This document shows, one piece after another, positions 43,771 to 51,813 of a stretch of 58,945 nucleotides of DNA. The notes beneath the pieces were generated by a model that saw only the letters and a program-made list of their open reading frames with translations, was not told where the DNA came from and ran no database searches. The DNA comes from Novosphingobium naphthalenivorans NBRC 102051 (GTDB taxonomy: Bacteria > Pseudomonadota > Alphaproteobacteria > Sphingomonadales > Sphingomonadaceae): contig NZ_BCTX01000028.1 of the NCBI RefSeq assembly GCF_001590985.1, positions 1 through 58,945 on the forward strand, in the 5' to 3' direction. Position numbers and translations under genes: made by a program. Every line of letters begins with the position of its first letter. Position 1 is the stretch's first letter.

Positions 43771-44766
43771 CTATTGGTGCGCCTGCTTTCCTTCCGGATA
43801 GCCGACACCCGGCACCGCCCGAAAGCGCTGGCGATAGGTGCTCGGCGTCATTCCGGTATGCTTGCGAAATAACCGGCGGAAGAAGCTCGCGTCACCATAG
43901 CCGACATCGTACCCGATCTGCTCAATTGCCGCGGGGCTGTCCGCAAGCGCGAGCTTGGCGGCCTCGATCCTCAACTGCTGGACATAGTATGAGGAGGTCA
44001 TGCCCGTCGCCTTGCGGAAACGGCGCTGGAATGTGCGCTGATGCAGGGCCGAACGGCGCCAGGCGCGTTCGATGCAGTCATCCTCGGCATAGTGCCCCGC
44101 AAGCCATGATTGCGCCTCAGCGATGACGCTGTCGTCATGCGGGCTTGGCGCGAGCCCGCAATAGGGGCGTTGCCCGAAGTCGTAACTCTGCATGAGGAAC
44201 AGCTGACGCAGTTGCAGCAGTTGCCCTCCGGGCAGCACGTCATCAAGCACGGCGAGCAAAAGGGCCTGCCAGGCCAGACCGGCACCGGCGGTACATACCC
44301 GGCCCTCGCATAGGAGCGTCGCATCGCAATCGAGCAGGACGCGCGGATAACGGCGCCGGAACGCCTCGGCATAGGCCCAATGAGTCGTTGCAGGCAGGCC
44401 GTCGAGCAGCCCCGCCTCAGCCAGCATGAAAGCACCGGTGCACACGCTGGCGACCTTCGCTCCCAGTGCGGAATGCCGCCGAAGCCAGTCGAGCAGCGGC
44501 TGCTGGCCGGAAAACCAGCTCGCCATGTCGAGCGACAGCGAAGGCACTATGATCAGGTCGGTGCGCTCGATTTCGTCGATCGCATGGTCGGGCTGAAGAT
44601 CGACGCCGAACGCGCAGCCCACCGGCGAATTGCCTTGCGCCACTTTGACGACCTCCAGCGTGTCCCGTCCCGGGCGGCCGATCGCGCTGGTCGAATGAAG
44701 GACGTCCCAAGGCCCGAGCAAGCTGTAGCTCATCGTACCGGGAGACAGGATCAGGCTCACATGCAT
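43771..44766 (-). CDS. GlxA family transcriptional regulator (DJ-1/PfpI plus AraC HTH)
   Basis: A 331-residue regulator. The N-terminal DJ-1-like domain (YSLLGPWDVLHSTSAIG, GAKVASVCTGAFMLAEAGLLDGLPATTHW) has the CTGAF nucleophile-elbow region. The C-terminal AraC domain has two HTH units (SALHQRTFQRRFRKATGMTSSYYVQQLRIEAAKLAL and IGYDVGYGDASFFRRLFRKHTGMTPSTYRQRF). It is divergent from a small membrane protein and GMC gene pair and likely controls it. The intergenic stretch carries a TGACCT direct repeat. Confidence 0.92.
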   Translation of the reverse strand: MHVSLILSPGTMSYSLLGPWDVLHSTSAIGRPGRDTLEVVKVAQGNSPVGCAFGVDLQPDHAIDEIERTDLIIVPSLSLDMASWFSGQQPLLDWLRRHSALGAKVASVCTGAFMLAEAGLLDGLPATTHWAYAEAFRRRYPRVLLDCDATLLCEGRVCTAGAGLAWQALLLAVLDDVLPGGQLLQLRQLFLMQSYDFGQRPYCGLAPSPHDDSVIAEAQSWLAGHYAEDDCIERAWRRSALHQRTFQRRFRKATGMTSSYYVQQLRIEAAKLALADSPAAIEQIGYDVGYGDASFFRRLFRKHTGMTPSTYRQRFRAVPGVGYPEGKQAHQ

Positions 44767-44797
44767 GGCATCACATTGTCGTTTTAAGCACTATTTT

Positions 44798-44822
44798 GTC
44801 ATTTTCTGACCTTAAATGACCT
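44798..44822. promoter_or_regulatory. Possible AraC-type operator upstream of the GlxA-like gene
   Basis: This short AT-rich stretch holds an inverted repeat GTCATTT/AAATGAC (44798-44804, 44814-44820). It also holds a direct repeat TGACCT at 44807 and 44817, spaced 10 bp. It lies 32 bp from the regulator start and 71 bp from the divergent membrane-protein gene. Confidence 0.4.
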
Positions 44823-44892
44823 GAAAATCGGGTCAATAGCGGTAGCGGCACGGCCAAAGGGAAAGGCCGGCTCCGGAAAGGGATACCGCCTC

Positions 44893-45300
44893 GTGATCAA
44901 CATGCTCGCCATCGCACGCGTGATCTATGCGCTGTTCGGCCTCAGCGCTCTTGTCGTCAGCGGATGGGCGATGGTTTCGCCCGCCGGCTTCTGGTCCTAC
45001 ATGGGACTGTCGGTCGGCAGCGACCTCGTGGTCGCCACCTACTATGCCGGCGTCTTCTTTGCGGTCGGGATCATGTGCCTGCTTGGGCTCGGCCATCCGC
45101 ACCGCTATTCCGGCATCCTGCTGTTCATGGGCATCTACAAGTCGGCATCTTTCGTGGCGCTGATGGCGCGCGCCGCCGGGTTGCTCGGCGCGCCCGCCGG
45201 ATTGCCGGAAGCGGGATGGACGCTGACCTTCCAGTATCTGGCGATGGCGGTGATCTGCCTGTGGGTCTATCGCGGGCTGGCGAGCGCAGACAATGGATGA
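44893..45300 (+). CDS. Small four-helix membrane protein of unknown function
   Basis: A 135-residue protein with about four hydrophobic helices: ARVIYALFGLSALVVSGWAMV, LVVATYYAGVFFAVGIMCLLGLG, YSGILLFMGIYKSASFVALMARAAGLL and LTFQYLAMAVICLWVYRGL. No cofactor motif is seen. The start is a GTG at 44893 with AAAGGGA nearby; an ATG at 44902 is an alternative. Its stop overlaps the GMC start by 8 nt, so the two are coupled, and it may serve as a membrane anchor or quinone-side partner. That is a guess from position. Confidence 0.7.
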   Translation: MINMLAIARVIYALFGLSALVVSGWAMVSPAGFWSYMGLSVGSDLVVATYYAGVFFAVGIMCLLGLGHPHRYSGILLFMGIYKSASFVALMARAAGLLGAPAGLPEAGWTLTFQYLAMAVICLWVYRGLASADNG

Positions 45301-46729
45301 TGTCCTGATCGTCGGAAGCGGTTTCGGCGGAGCGGTGGCGGCATCCGAACTGGCACATGCCGGCATGAAAGTCCGCCTGATCGAGCGCGGCCCGTGGCGT
45401 GACACGCTGCCCATGCGCCAAATGGGCATCACGAAGCGGGCGCCACTCCCACGGGGGCGCCATTTTTTCACCCATCTTCTCTTTCGCCTCCATCACCGCC
45501 GGCTGCCTGCGCGCGGCCTGCAATTGAACCACAACGGGCTGTTCGAATTCTTCGGGGGCGACGGCGTGCAAGTTGTCTGCGCCAGCGGCGTTGGCGGAGG
45601 CAGCCTTGCCTATGGCGGGCTGATGGGGCGGGCACTGCGCCCCGATTACTGGGATGGCTGGGCCGATCCGGTCAACAGCAGCGGAATGGAGGCGCATTAT
45701 CAAGCGCTGCTTGCACTGTTTCGCCCCCGATTGCCGCCGGGCGGCCAGGGGCACGATATCGCGATACGTGGCGACAGTCCGTTTCTCGACGTGCCGGCGA
45801 CGGAGCAACCCCGCTGGGCCTTTCATGCGGCCGATGGCAAAACGGTCGACTTCAACGACGAAGGGGTCTTCGGGTCGTTCACGGGCGCAAAAGTGACGAT
45901 GGACCGGATCTGCGTTGCCCCGGCCATGGCCAAGGGCCTTGCTGTTGAAAGCGGCCAGGAAGTGCTTGCGATAGAGGCCCTGCCGCAAGGCGGGTTCGAG
46001 ATTCATGGCAAGGATATGCGCGATCGCCGTGCGAAACGCTGGCGGGCGTCCCGCGTTATCGTCGCGGCCGGGGCAATCAACAGCACGAAACTGCTGCTGC
46101 GCAGCCGTGCGGCGGGCGCCCTCCGCGGCATGCCGGCGCTCGGGCAAGGGTTCGGCGTCAATGGCGATTTCATCGGGCGCTGGCCGCTCAAGCTCGGCCC
46201 CGGCCACCTTGCCCAGGCGGGCGTCTATGCCCGCCTGTTGCGGCACCGGGACGACCCCTACGGCCCATTGTTCATGCAAGGAGGCTTCGCCGGGGCGGAT
46301 GCCATGCCGATCCCCGCCTTTCTCCGCCGCAGGATTGCCCAGACCCAGGGCCTTGGCGCGATGGGCATCGACAGTGCGAACGGCTTGATCGATCTCGATG
46401 GCGAACGGCTCGGTCTGCACTACGACATTGCGGCGAACCCGGTCTATGCGCGGATCAAGGAATTACACGCCGAGTTCCACCGGGTGAGCGGAGTCCGGCC
46501 GATCGCAAGCAAAACGCCCCTGACGGTTCATCCTTTCGGCGGCGCGCGCCTGGGACGGGACATCGCGCGTTCTGTCGTCGACGGGCACGGACAGGTTCAC
46601 GATATTCCTGGTCTTTTTGTAAGTGACGCCAGCGCGCTGCCCGCCGCCCCCGGCGGCCCGCCATCGCTTACGGTCGCGGCCTGGTCACGTCATGTCGCGC
46701 ACGCGATACTCGCGGTGCACGGTCCATGA
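45293..46729 (+). CDS. GMC-like FAD oxidoreductase (cholesterol oxidase-like)
   Basis: A 478-residue flavoprotein. It begins DDVLIVGSGFGGAVAASELAHAGMKVRLIERG and carries VCASGVGGGSLAYGGLMGR, the FAD-binding pattern of the cholesterol oxidase branch. The catalytic His lies in LTVHPFGGARLGRDIA, and the C-terminus is LFVSDASALPAAPGGPPSLTVAAWSRHVAHAIL. No signal peptide is visible. It is coupled to the small membrane protein gene and divergent from the GlxA-type regulator. The substrate is unknown. Confidence 0.85.
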   Translation: MDDVLIVGSGFGGAVAASELAHAGMKVRLIERGPWRDTLPMRQMGITKRAPLPRGRHFFTHLLFRLHHRRLPARGLQLNHNGLFEFFGGDGVQVVCASGVGGGSLAYGGLMGRALRPDYWDGWADPVNSSGMEAHYQALLALFRPRLPPGGQGHDIAIRGDSPFLDVPATEQPRWAFHAADGKTVDFNDEGVFGSFTGAKVTMDRICVAPAMAKGLAVESGQEVLAIEALPQGGFEIHGKDMRDRRAKRWRASRVIVAAGAINSTKLLLRSRAAGALRGMPALGQGFGVNGDFIGRWPLKLGPGHLAQAGVYARLLRHRDDPYGPLFMQGGFAGADAMPIPAFLRRRIAQTQGLGAMGIDSANGLIDLDGERLGLHYDIAANPVYARIKELHAEFHRVSGVRPIASKTPLTVHPFGGARLGRDIARSVVDGHGQVHDIPGLFVSDASALPAAPGGPPSLTVAAWSRHVAHAILAVHGP

Positions 46730-46798
46730 CAGGGCTACCGGCGAACGGGCGAGGTGACATGCCGTAGACATGTCCGTACGGCGCCAGAACATTCCAAT

Positions 46799-46831
46799 GC
46801 GCGCTCCGCAGATGGCAACCACGGAGCGCGC
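46799..46831. terminator. Hairpin between convergent genes
   Basis: A 10-bp stem GCGCGCTCCG/CGGAGCGCGC has a 13-nt loop. It lies between the convergent GMC and beta-barrel genes. There is no T tract, so it is only a possible transcription end. Confidence 0.4.
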
Positions 46832-46846
46832 GCTGGATCGTGAATT

Positions 46847-48394
46847 TCAGGGGATGCCTAGAGCCTCATGCCGAGGGAAAGCAGCGCGGCGTGATCGATT
46901 ATCCCGTCGCCATCGAAACGGGGCGCATAGCTGACACCAAGGTGCAGCCCCCCCTTTGGTGACGATATCCGCGCCAAGCTCGACAGTTCCAAAGTCAACA
47001 CCCGTCACCGGGCCATCGAGCGTTCGAAACTCATTGGCGCGCGCGGTGTAGGCGAAGTTGATGACGTCGTACTTGTCGGCGAGCTCGGTGACGTAACGTG
47101 CCTTTGCGTGCAGCGCGAAACGGCCCCACTTCTGTTCCCTGGCATAAGCGATCTGCGCGCCCAGGCCGAGCCGCGCACTGGTGCGGTCTCGCGCGGATAC
47201 GGCCGATCCGAAATCGTAGTCGTTGGCTTCGGAATAGGCGTCCACGTGAACCGTGGTGACGAGGATATCGGCCAGCGGCGTAAAGGTAAGCGCCTTGCCG
47301 CCAAGATCGTAGCCCAGACTGGCGCCATAGCTGAAAGCGTGTCCGTCCGGGCTGGCCGCGGCGATCAGGGCCTCACCGCCGATCGGCAGAACACGCCGGG
47401 AATCATAGCTTACCGCGCTGTAAGACGCATAGCCCTCGGCATGGAACGCGCCGGTGCTGTAGCCTGCATAGATCTCGGGCGAGAGAATATCGGCCTTGAG
47501 CGATCCGCCATAGGCAAGCGCCGCCTCCGCCTTGTCGGCGGCAAACGCGATACCAAGAACCGTGTGCGAGCCGATGGCGTAGTCGATACCGACGGAGAGC
47601 ACACGGTTCGTCGTATCACGCGCCAACGAACCCCCGACACCCCGATTGCCGAAACGCGCGCCGACGTCGATGAACCCGCCAATCCCTCCATAGCTGCCGA
47701 TCCCCGCACGCTGATCGTAAAGGCGGCGCTGGATCCGGTCGAAACGGTCGTTCGCATCGTCGAACACCAGCTCGGTCTGGACCGATGCCGAAACCGGCGT
47801 GGGGAACGCGAGGATCAGCGGCACGTCAGAGTTATCGGGCGCGAAGTCGGAGATGGTCTCGTCTCCCCCCGCCACGTTGCGCGGCCAGAGATTGACGAGG
47901 AATTCGGCCTGCGCGAAGCCTTCCGGCGACAGCAGGTTCGCGGGGATCTCTACGCTGATCTCATTGCCCGAAACCTTGATCGCACTGGCGGGAAGGACTG
48001 TGGTGATGTTGTTGACAATGTCGCGGACGACCACGGTGCCGGCGCCCGGATTGACGATGATGACCGAATCGAACAGCACGTTGGTCGCGCCGATCTGCGC
48101 AAACGCCGCCGTGCCCTTTCCGCGATCGAAGCCCCAGACGTAGAGGCCGGTCGCCGTCGTACCGATGGGCGCTGCAGTCGTTGCATCGAGCCGGAAGGTC
48201 GCGCCGTCGAATGTCGCCTGGATGCTGGTCACGTCCAGATCGCCGTTGAGCGGGCCCGTGTAGGTCGACAGGAAATCGCCAGCCGGATCGCTGGTCGACT
48301 GGGCATGGGCGGGAGAAGTCATCGCGGCGCAGGCAAGCAGGGTGCACGCAACACTTCGGCGGACGCGCGGCCCGCCGGGCAATATGGAAAACAT
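46847..48394 (-). CDS. Outer-membrane beta-barrel (autotransporter-like) protein, frameshifted near the C-terminus
   Basis: The frame as read is about 515 residues. A signal peptide (SVACTLLACAAMTSPAHAQ) is followed by an N-terminal domain of about 200 residues. Then comes a beta-barrel built of alternating strands (GIGGFIDVGARFGNRG to FGTVELGADIVTKGG). At a run of seven G (46948-46954, C on the plus strand) the frame leaves the barrel pattern and ends in a basic tail. Removing one G restores LHLGVSYAPRF and a final strand AALLSLGMRL with a TAG at 46858-46860. So it is either a sequence error, a phase-variable tract or a damaged gene. I use the ATG at 48394; a GTG at 48406 is too close to its AGGGAG. 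A GGAAT-N16-TGTCT promoter precedes it. Confidence 0.75.
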   Translation of the reverse strand: MFSILPGGPRVRRSVACTLLACAAMTSPAHAQSTSDPAGDFLSTYTGPLNGDLDVTSIQATFDGATFRLDATTAAPIGTTATGLYVWGFDRGKGTAAFAQIGATNVLFDSVIIVNPGAGTVVVRDIVNNITTVLPASAIKVSGNEISVEIPANLLSPEGFAQAEFLVNLWPRNVAGGDETISDFAPDNSDVPLILAFPTPVSASVQTELVFDDANDRFDRIQRRLYDQRAGIGSYGGIGGFIDVGARFGNRGVGGSLARDTTNRVLSVGIDYAIGSHTVLGIAFAADKAEAALAYGGSLKADILSPEIYAGYSTGAFHAEGYASYSAVSYDSRRVLPIGGEALIAAASPDGHAFSYGASLGYDLGGKALTFTPLADILVTTVHVDAYSEANDYDFGSAVSARDRTSARLGLGAQIAYAREQKWGRFALHAKARYVTELADKYDVINFAYTARANEFRTLDGPVTGVDFGTVELGADIVTKGGAAPWCQLCAPFRWRRDNRSRRAAFPRHEALGIP

Positions 48395-48464
48395 GATGGA
48401 TATCACTCCCTGTTGAGCAGTTTCACGCCGGCCGGGGCTGGAGCTTCGCCAGCCGACATTCCGT

Positions 48465-48490
48465 AGACAGTCCTTCCGCGGGAATATTCC
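48465..48490 (-). promoter_or_regulatory. ECF sigma promoter of the beta-barrel gene
   Basis: On the minus strand the site reads GGAAT, 16 nt, TGTCT, with the extended -35 GGAATATTCCCG. Spacing and both boxes equal the two promoters between the sigma factor and catalase genes. It lies about 70 nt before the barrel start. Confidence 0.65.
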
Positions 48491-48558
48491 GGCCGAACGT
48501 GAATTTCTTTCGCTGACAGTCCTGCAGGGACCGGATCACGCGTAATTTATCGGTTCGT

Positions 48559-49335
48559 TCAACTGATGCCGCTGGACTGCGCGCGCGCCTGATCTGCGAT
48601 GCTGTGCAAGTGCCGGGGAGAAAGCGGGCCAACCAGGCTGTAGCCCAGCCCGTCTCTTGCCCAGCTCACCGTTGCGACCGCTCCCCTGTCGTCGGTGGCC
48701 ATCGGCGCGTTCTTGTCGATGGCCATGTTGCGGGTAAGCATGACCAGCCGCGTGCCGCTGCCGTTGTCATACATATAGAGCGCGGCGGGGCCGTGTGGCG
48801 TGGGCACGACGCGGCCGCCAAGAAAGGTATATCCCGCCGCCGACAGGTTGGGCACCTTCACCGCGCGATCGAGACGCCGTGAGGCCCAGCGCACGAGTTG
48901 CGCTTCGTCCGATGCGCCGATCTCCACCGGGCGACCCAGATCGGGCGCGAAGACCGCATAGCTGTCCGCAGCCTCCTGGGCGAGCGAACCGATGCCCGCG
49001 GCCGGCCTCTCGCTGGCGAGACGGAGCGACCAGCCTCCCGCGCCCCCTGCCAGCATCAGGGCCAGCGCGGCGGCCACTGAGGTCCAGCCGGTGAAACGCG
49101 ACTTGCCGCGCTCCTCGGCCAGTCGGGCAAGATTGAGCCGAGCCGGCAGCGGCTCTTTTGCGACCGGCGCCAGAGCCTCCCGCAAGGCGCGGCGGTGGTG
49201 CAGGTCCATGGCGACCCGCTCCTCGATTTCCGGATTGCTGGTGAGAAATGCGGCAACCGCGGCGCGGCGCTCGGGATCGAGCGCTTCGTCGACATAGGCC
49301 TGCAAGTCGTCTTCGGTGATCGGGCGCTGGGTCAT
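48559..49335 (-). CDS. Transmembrane anti-sigma factor
   Basis: A 258-residue protein with a cytoplasmic N-terminal domain (TEDDLQAYVDEALDPERRAAVAAFL, then LHHRRALREALAPV). A single helix follows, VAAALALMLAGGAGGWSLRLA (about 85-105), and a periplasmic C-terminal part. This is the layout of RsiW/ChrR-group anti-sigma factors without an obvious zinc-binding HxxxCxxC motif. Its ATG overlaps the sigma factor stop as ATGA (49332-49335), the usual sigma/anti-sigma coupling. It should hold the sigma factor inactive until an envelope or oxidative signal is sensed. Confidence 0.87.
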   Translation of the reverse strand: MTQRPITEDDLQAYVDEALDPERRAAVAAFLTSNPEIEERVAMDLHHRRALREALAPVAKEPLPARLNLARLAEERGKSRFTGWTSVAAALALMLAGGAGGWSLRLASERPAAGIGSLAQEAADSYAVFAPDLGRPVEIGASDEAQLVRWASRRLDRAVKVPNLSAAGYTFLGGRVVPTPHGPAALYMYDNGSGTRLVMLTRNMAIDKNAPMATDDRGAVATVSWARDGLGYSLVGPLSPRHLHSIADQARAQSSGIS

Positions 49336-49847
49336 TTCACTCTCCGAAGATGCAAAGTCGCAGGAGTATCGGCCATTTCCCGGCGCAGCCGTTCGCGCGC
49401 GCGCGACAGGCGGGACATGACGGTGCCGATGGGGATGTCGAGGACGCGGGCGGTTTCGGCATAGCTCAGATCCTCGACCGAAATCAGCAGCAGAACGGCC
49501 TTCTGGTCGTCGGGCAGGCGCTGCATGGCGGCCACGATGTCACGATTGTGGAGTGGCGATTCCTGCGCCGGCGGCTCGGCCAGCGCGGCTTCGGGCGCGT
49601 TCTCCATCGTGAGATGCGTGCCGCGCCGGGCGCGCTGCTGCATCCGGTTCACCGCGAGGTTGTGCAGAATCGTATAGGCCCAGCTTCGGGCATTTCCGTC
49701 GGCCCGCCGTTGGTGCCACCGCCCCACCACGCGCTCCAGGCAATCCTGCACAAGATCGTCGGCCGCATCCGCATCGCGCAGCAGGGACCGGGCGTATCGC
49801 CTGAGCCCCGGAATGAGCGGTTCGATCAACACCATCATGTCACGCAT
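49332..49847 (-). CDS. ECF RNA polymerase sigma factor
   Basis: A sigma factor of about 171 residues. Region 2 is in LRRYARSLLRDADAADDLVQDCLERVVGRW and ARSWAYTILHNLAVN. Region 4 is in LPDDQKAVLLLISVEDLSYAETARVLDIPIGTVMSRLSRARERLRREM. An ATG at 49838 is an alternative start; frames reaching 50039 lack sigma character. The gene has its own ECF-type promoter (49899-49924), is followed by its anti-sigma gene and faces a catalase-like gene, so a peroxide or redox role is likely. Confidence 0.93.
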   Translation of the reverse strand: MRDMMVLIEPLIPGLRRYARSLLRDADAADDLVQDCLERVVGRWHQRRADGNARSWAYTILHNLAVNRMQQRARRGTHLTMENAPEAALAEPPAQESPLHNRDIVAAMQRLPDDQKAVLLLISVEDLSYAETARVLDIPIGTVMSRLSRARERLRREMADTPATLHLRRVK

Positions 49848-49898
49848 GCATCTACCATCGGCGGCTGTCCCTTTCGCCGGGCGAACCCGGCCGATGAT

Positions 49899-49924
49899 AG
49901 ACAAGCGCCATCGGGATTTATTCC
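49899..49924 (-). promoter_or_regulatory. ECF sigma autoregulatory promoter
   Basis: On the minus strand the site reads GGAAT, 16 nt, TGTCT, with extended boxes GGAATAAATCCCG and TGTCTATC. It sits about 52 nt upstream of the sigma start. It faces the near-identical plus-strand site at 49952-49977. Confidence 0.75.
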
Positions 49925-49951
49925 AGCCTTCGCACAAAATTTGCAGACCGG

Positions 49952-49977
49952 GGAATAATTCCCGTTCGCATCTGTCT
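49952..49977 (+). promoter_or_regulatory. ECF sigma promoter of the catalase-cytochrome b561 operon
   Basis: The site reads GGAAT, 16 nt, TGTCT, with extended boxes GGAATAATTCCCG and TGTCTTTC. It lies 28 nt upstream of the catalase-like start. It matches the divergent sigma promoter over most of 30 positions. Confidence 0.75.
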
Positions 49978-50005
49978 TTCCGGCCAACCAACCGAAAGGA
50001 CAGCC

Positions 50006-51082
50006 ATGACGCACCGCCGCGCGCGCTCCGCACTTCCACCCTGGGCAGCCTATGGCCTGATAGCCGCGATCGTCCTCGTCTTGCTGGCGCTTTTCGCCTT
50101 TGCCGGGGGATGGATCGGCCCGTCGAGAGTCAGTGGGGCGGCCGTTTCGGACGCACTCGAATACAACGCAGGCCGCCATGCCGGCTATCGCCGTGCCCAT
50201 GCCAAGGGGCTGTGCATCTCCGGCACGTTCGAAGCCAACGGGAACGGCACCGCGCTTTCGCGGGCAAGCATCTTCAAGCCGGGGCGCTATCCGGTCGAGG
50301 GCCGCTTTTCCATCGCAGGCGGCAATCCGCTGGCGAGTGACGGCCGCAACGTCTTCCATTCCATGGCGCTGATCCTGCGCACACCCGACGGCCAGCAATG
50401 GCGCACGGGAATGGACCATGCAGAAATCTTTCCGGTTGCCGACGTCGCCGCATTCGTCGGCCTTCAGCGCGCCTCGCGGCCTGATCCTGCAACCGGCAAG
50501 CCCGATCCGGATGCCATGCAGGCCTTTCTGGCCAGTCATCCCGAAGTCCGGAGCTTCCAGCAATACATGAAGGCACACCCGCTGCCCGATGCTTTCACCG
50601 ATGGTCCCTATTACAGCATCAACGCGTTTCGCTTCACCAATGCCCAGGGCGTGACGCGCTTCGTGCGCTGGGCCATGCTTCCCGAAGATCCGCTCGTTGC
50701 ACTCGACAAGCGCACTCTCGGCGGCCTGCCCCGGGATGCCGTATTCGATCGCACCTTGAAGCGCCTCGCCAACGGACCTGCCCGCTGGCATCTGATCGTA
50801 ACCATCGCCGATCCGGGGGACATCACCGACAAGGCAACGGTTGCATGGCCGGCAGGGCGCCGCACCGTCGACGTCGGGACGCTCATCATAGACAAGGCCC
50901 TGCCCGCCGCGTCCGGCGGCTGCCGCGACGAGGTTTTCGATCCGACAATCCTGCCGCCCGGCATCGCGCCTTCGGACGATCCGCTGCTGACGGCGCGCTC
51001 GGCCGCCTATTCCAATTCGTTCACGCGCCGCGCCAGCGAAAGTGCGCGTTCGATCCTGTCCGTCTCCGCAAAGGAATTCTGA
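50006..51082 (+). CDS. Membrane-anchored catalase-like haem peroxidase
   Basis: A 358-residue protein of the small catalase (SrpA/KatA-related) family. An N-terminal helix AYGLIAAIVLVLLALFAFAGG anchors it, with the enzyme in the periplasm. The distal His is His65 in YRRAHAKGLC; GNPLASDGRNVFHSMALIL matches the catalase core. The proximal haem Tyr is in ARSAAYSNSF near residue 337. It is shorter than classical catalases (about 480), as usual for this subgroup. The ribosome binding site AAGGA lies 6 nt upstream. A cytochrome b561 gene follows 2 nt later. Confidence 0.9.
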   Translation: MTHRRARSALPPWAAYGLIAAIVLVLLALFAFAGGWIGPSRVSGAAVSDALEYNAGRHAGYRRAHAKGLCISGTFEANGNGTALSRASIFKPGRYPVEGRFSIAGGNPLASDGRNVFHSMALILRTPDGQQWRTGMDHAEIFPVADVAAFVGLQRASRPDPATGKPDPDAMQAFLASHPEVRSFQQYMKAHPLPDAFTDGPYYSINAFRFTNAQGVTRFVRWAMLPEDPLVALDKRTLGGLPRDAVFDRTLKRLANGPARWHLIVTIADPGDITDKATVAWPAGRRTVDVGTLIIDKALPAASGGCRDEVFDPTILPPGIAPSDDPLLTARSAAYSNSFTRRASESARSILSVSAKEF

Positions 51083-51084
51083 CC

Positions 51085-51627
51085 GTGCCGCCTGCTGCCA
51101 CCCCTGCCTTTCACCCCGTCCTTCGTATGCTCCACTGGTCCATGGCCGCCCTGATCGTGTCGATGCTGTTCATCGGCGTTGGCATGGTCTCGACGGCGGG
51201 CCCCGCCTACTCTTGGCTGCTGTCACTGCATCGCCCTCTGGGCGTGGCCATTCTGGCGCTCGCGCTGGTCCGGTTGCCGGTACGGGTCTGGTCATCGACG
51301 CCTGCCCTGCCTGCGAACCTTCCCCGCTGGCAGGCAAGAGCTGCCCGTGGATCGCATCTCTTGCTCTATGCCGGCATGATCGTCATGCCGCTAATCGGCT
51401 GGGCCATGGTTTCGGCGGCAGGCAAGCCGGTCAAGCTTGCCGAAGGCATAGTGCTTCCCGCCATCGCCCCACACGACCTGACGCTCTACGCCATGCTGCG
51501 GGAAGCCCATGGCATCCTCGCCTATGCCCTGTTTGCATTGATTCTGGCCCACCTCGCCGCCGCGCTGATGCACGGCCTGGTCCGCCGCGACGGGGTTCTG
51601 CGCTCGATGCTCACCGGCAACGCGTAG
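51085..51627 (+). CDS. Cytochrome b561
   Basis: A 180-residue, four-helix membrane cytochrome. Haem-ligand histidines are in MLHWSMAALIVSMLFIGVGMV, LHRPLGVAILALALVRLPVRVW, GSHLLLYAGMIVMPLIGWAMV and EAHGILAYALFALILAHLAAALMH. This is the bacterial b561 (CybB) pattern. The start is a GTG at 51085, 2 nt after the catalase stop, with AAGGA about 9 nt upstream. It probably feeds electrons to the periplasmic catalase-like protein or removes superoxide under the ECF sigma control. Confidence 0.9.
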   Translation: MPPAATPAFHPVLRMLHWSMAALIVSMLFIGVGMVSTAGPAYSWLLSLHRPLGVAILALALVRLPVRVWSSTPALPANLPRWQARAARGSHLLLYAGMIVMPLIGWAMVSAAGKPVKLAEGIVLPAIAPHDLTLYAMLREAHGILAYALFALILAHLAAALMHGLVRRDGVLRSMLTGNA

Positions 51628-51813
51628 ATGTGACCAATCCGCAGGGACCTTCAACGGTATGAAATACCGGAATAGTCGGCTCGCGCGAGCCACGCCGGCA
51701 GCTTTTCAAGCTCTTGATCCGGAAGCCGCCGTTCATTGATGATCTTGGAACCACAGCAATGCGCCCTCCAAGTAATCGTGGCGGAATTGGCTGCGTGTTT
51801 GCGTTTCCCTGGC

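Noticed and set aside
46799..46831. A strong intrinsic terminator between the GMC and barrel genes
   Set aside because: The stem is good but there is no T run on either strand, so it is kept only as a low-confidence hairpin.
46948..46954. Programmed ribosomal frameshifting at the G7 tract
   Set aside because: Restoring the barrel frame needs a +1 shift without a rare codon or stop at the site. A slipped DNA tract or sequencing error is simpler.
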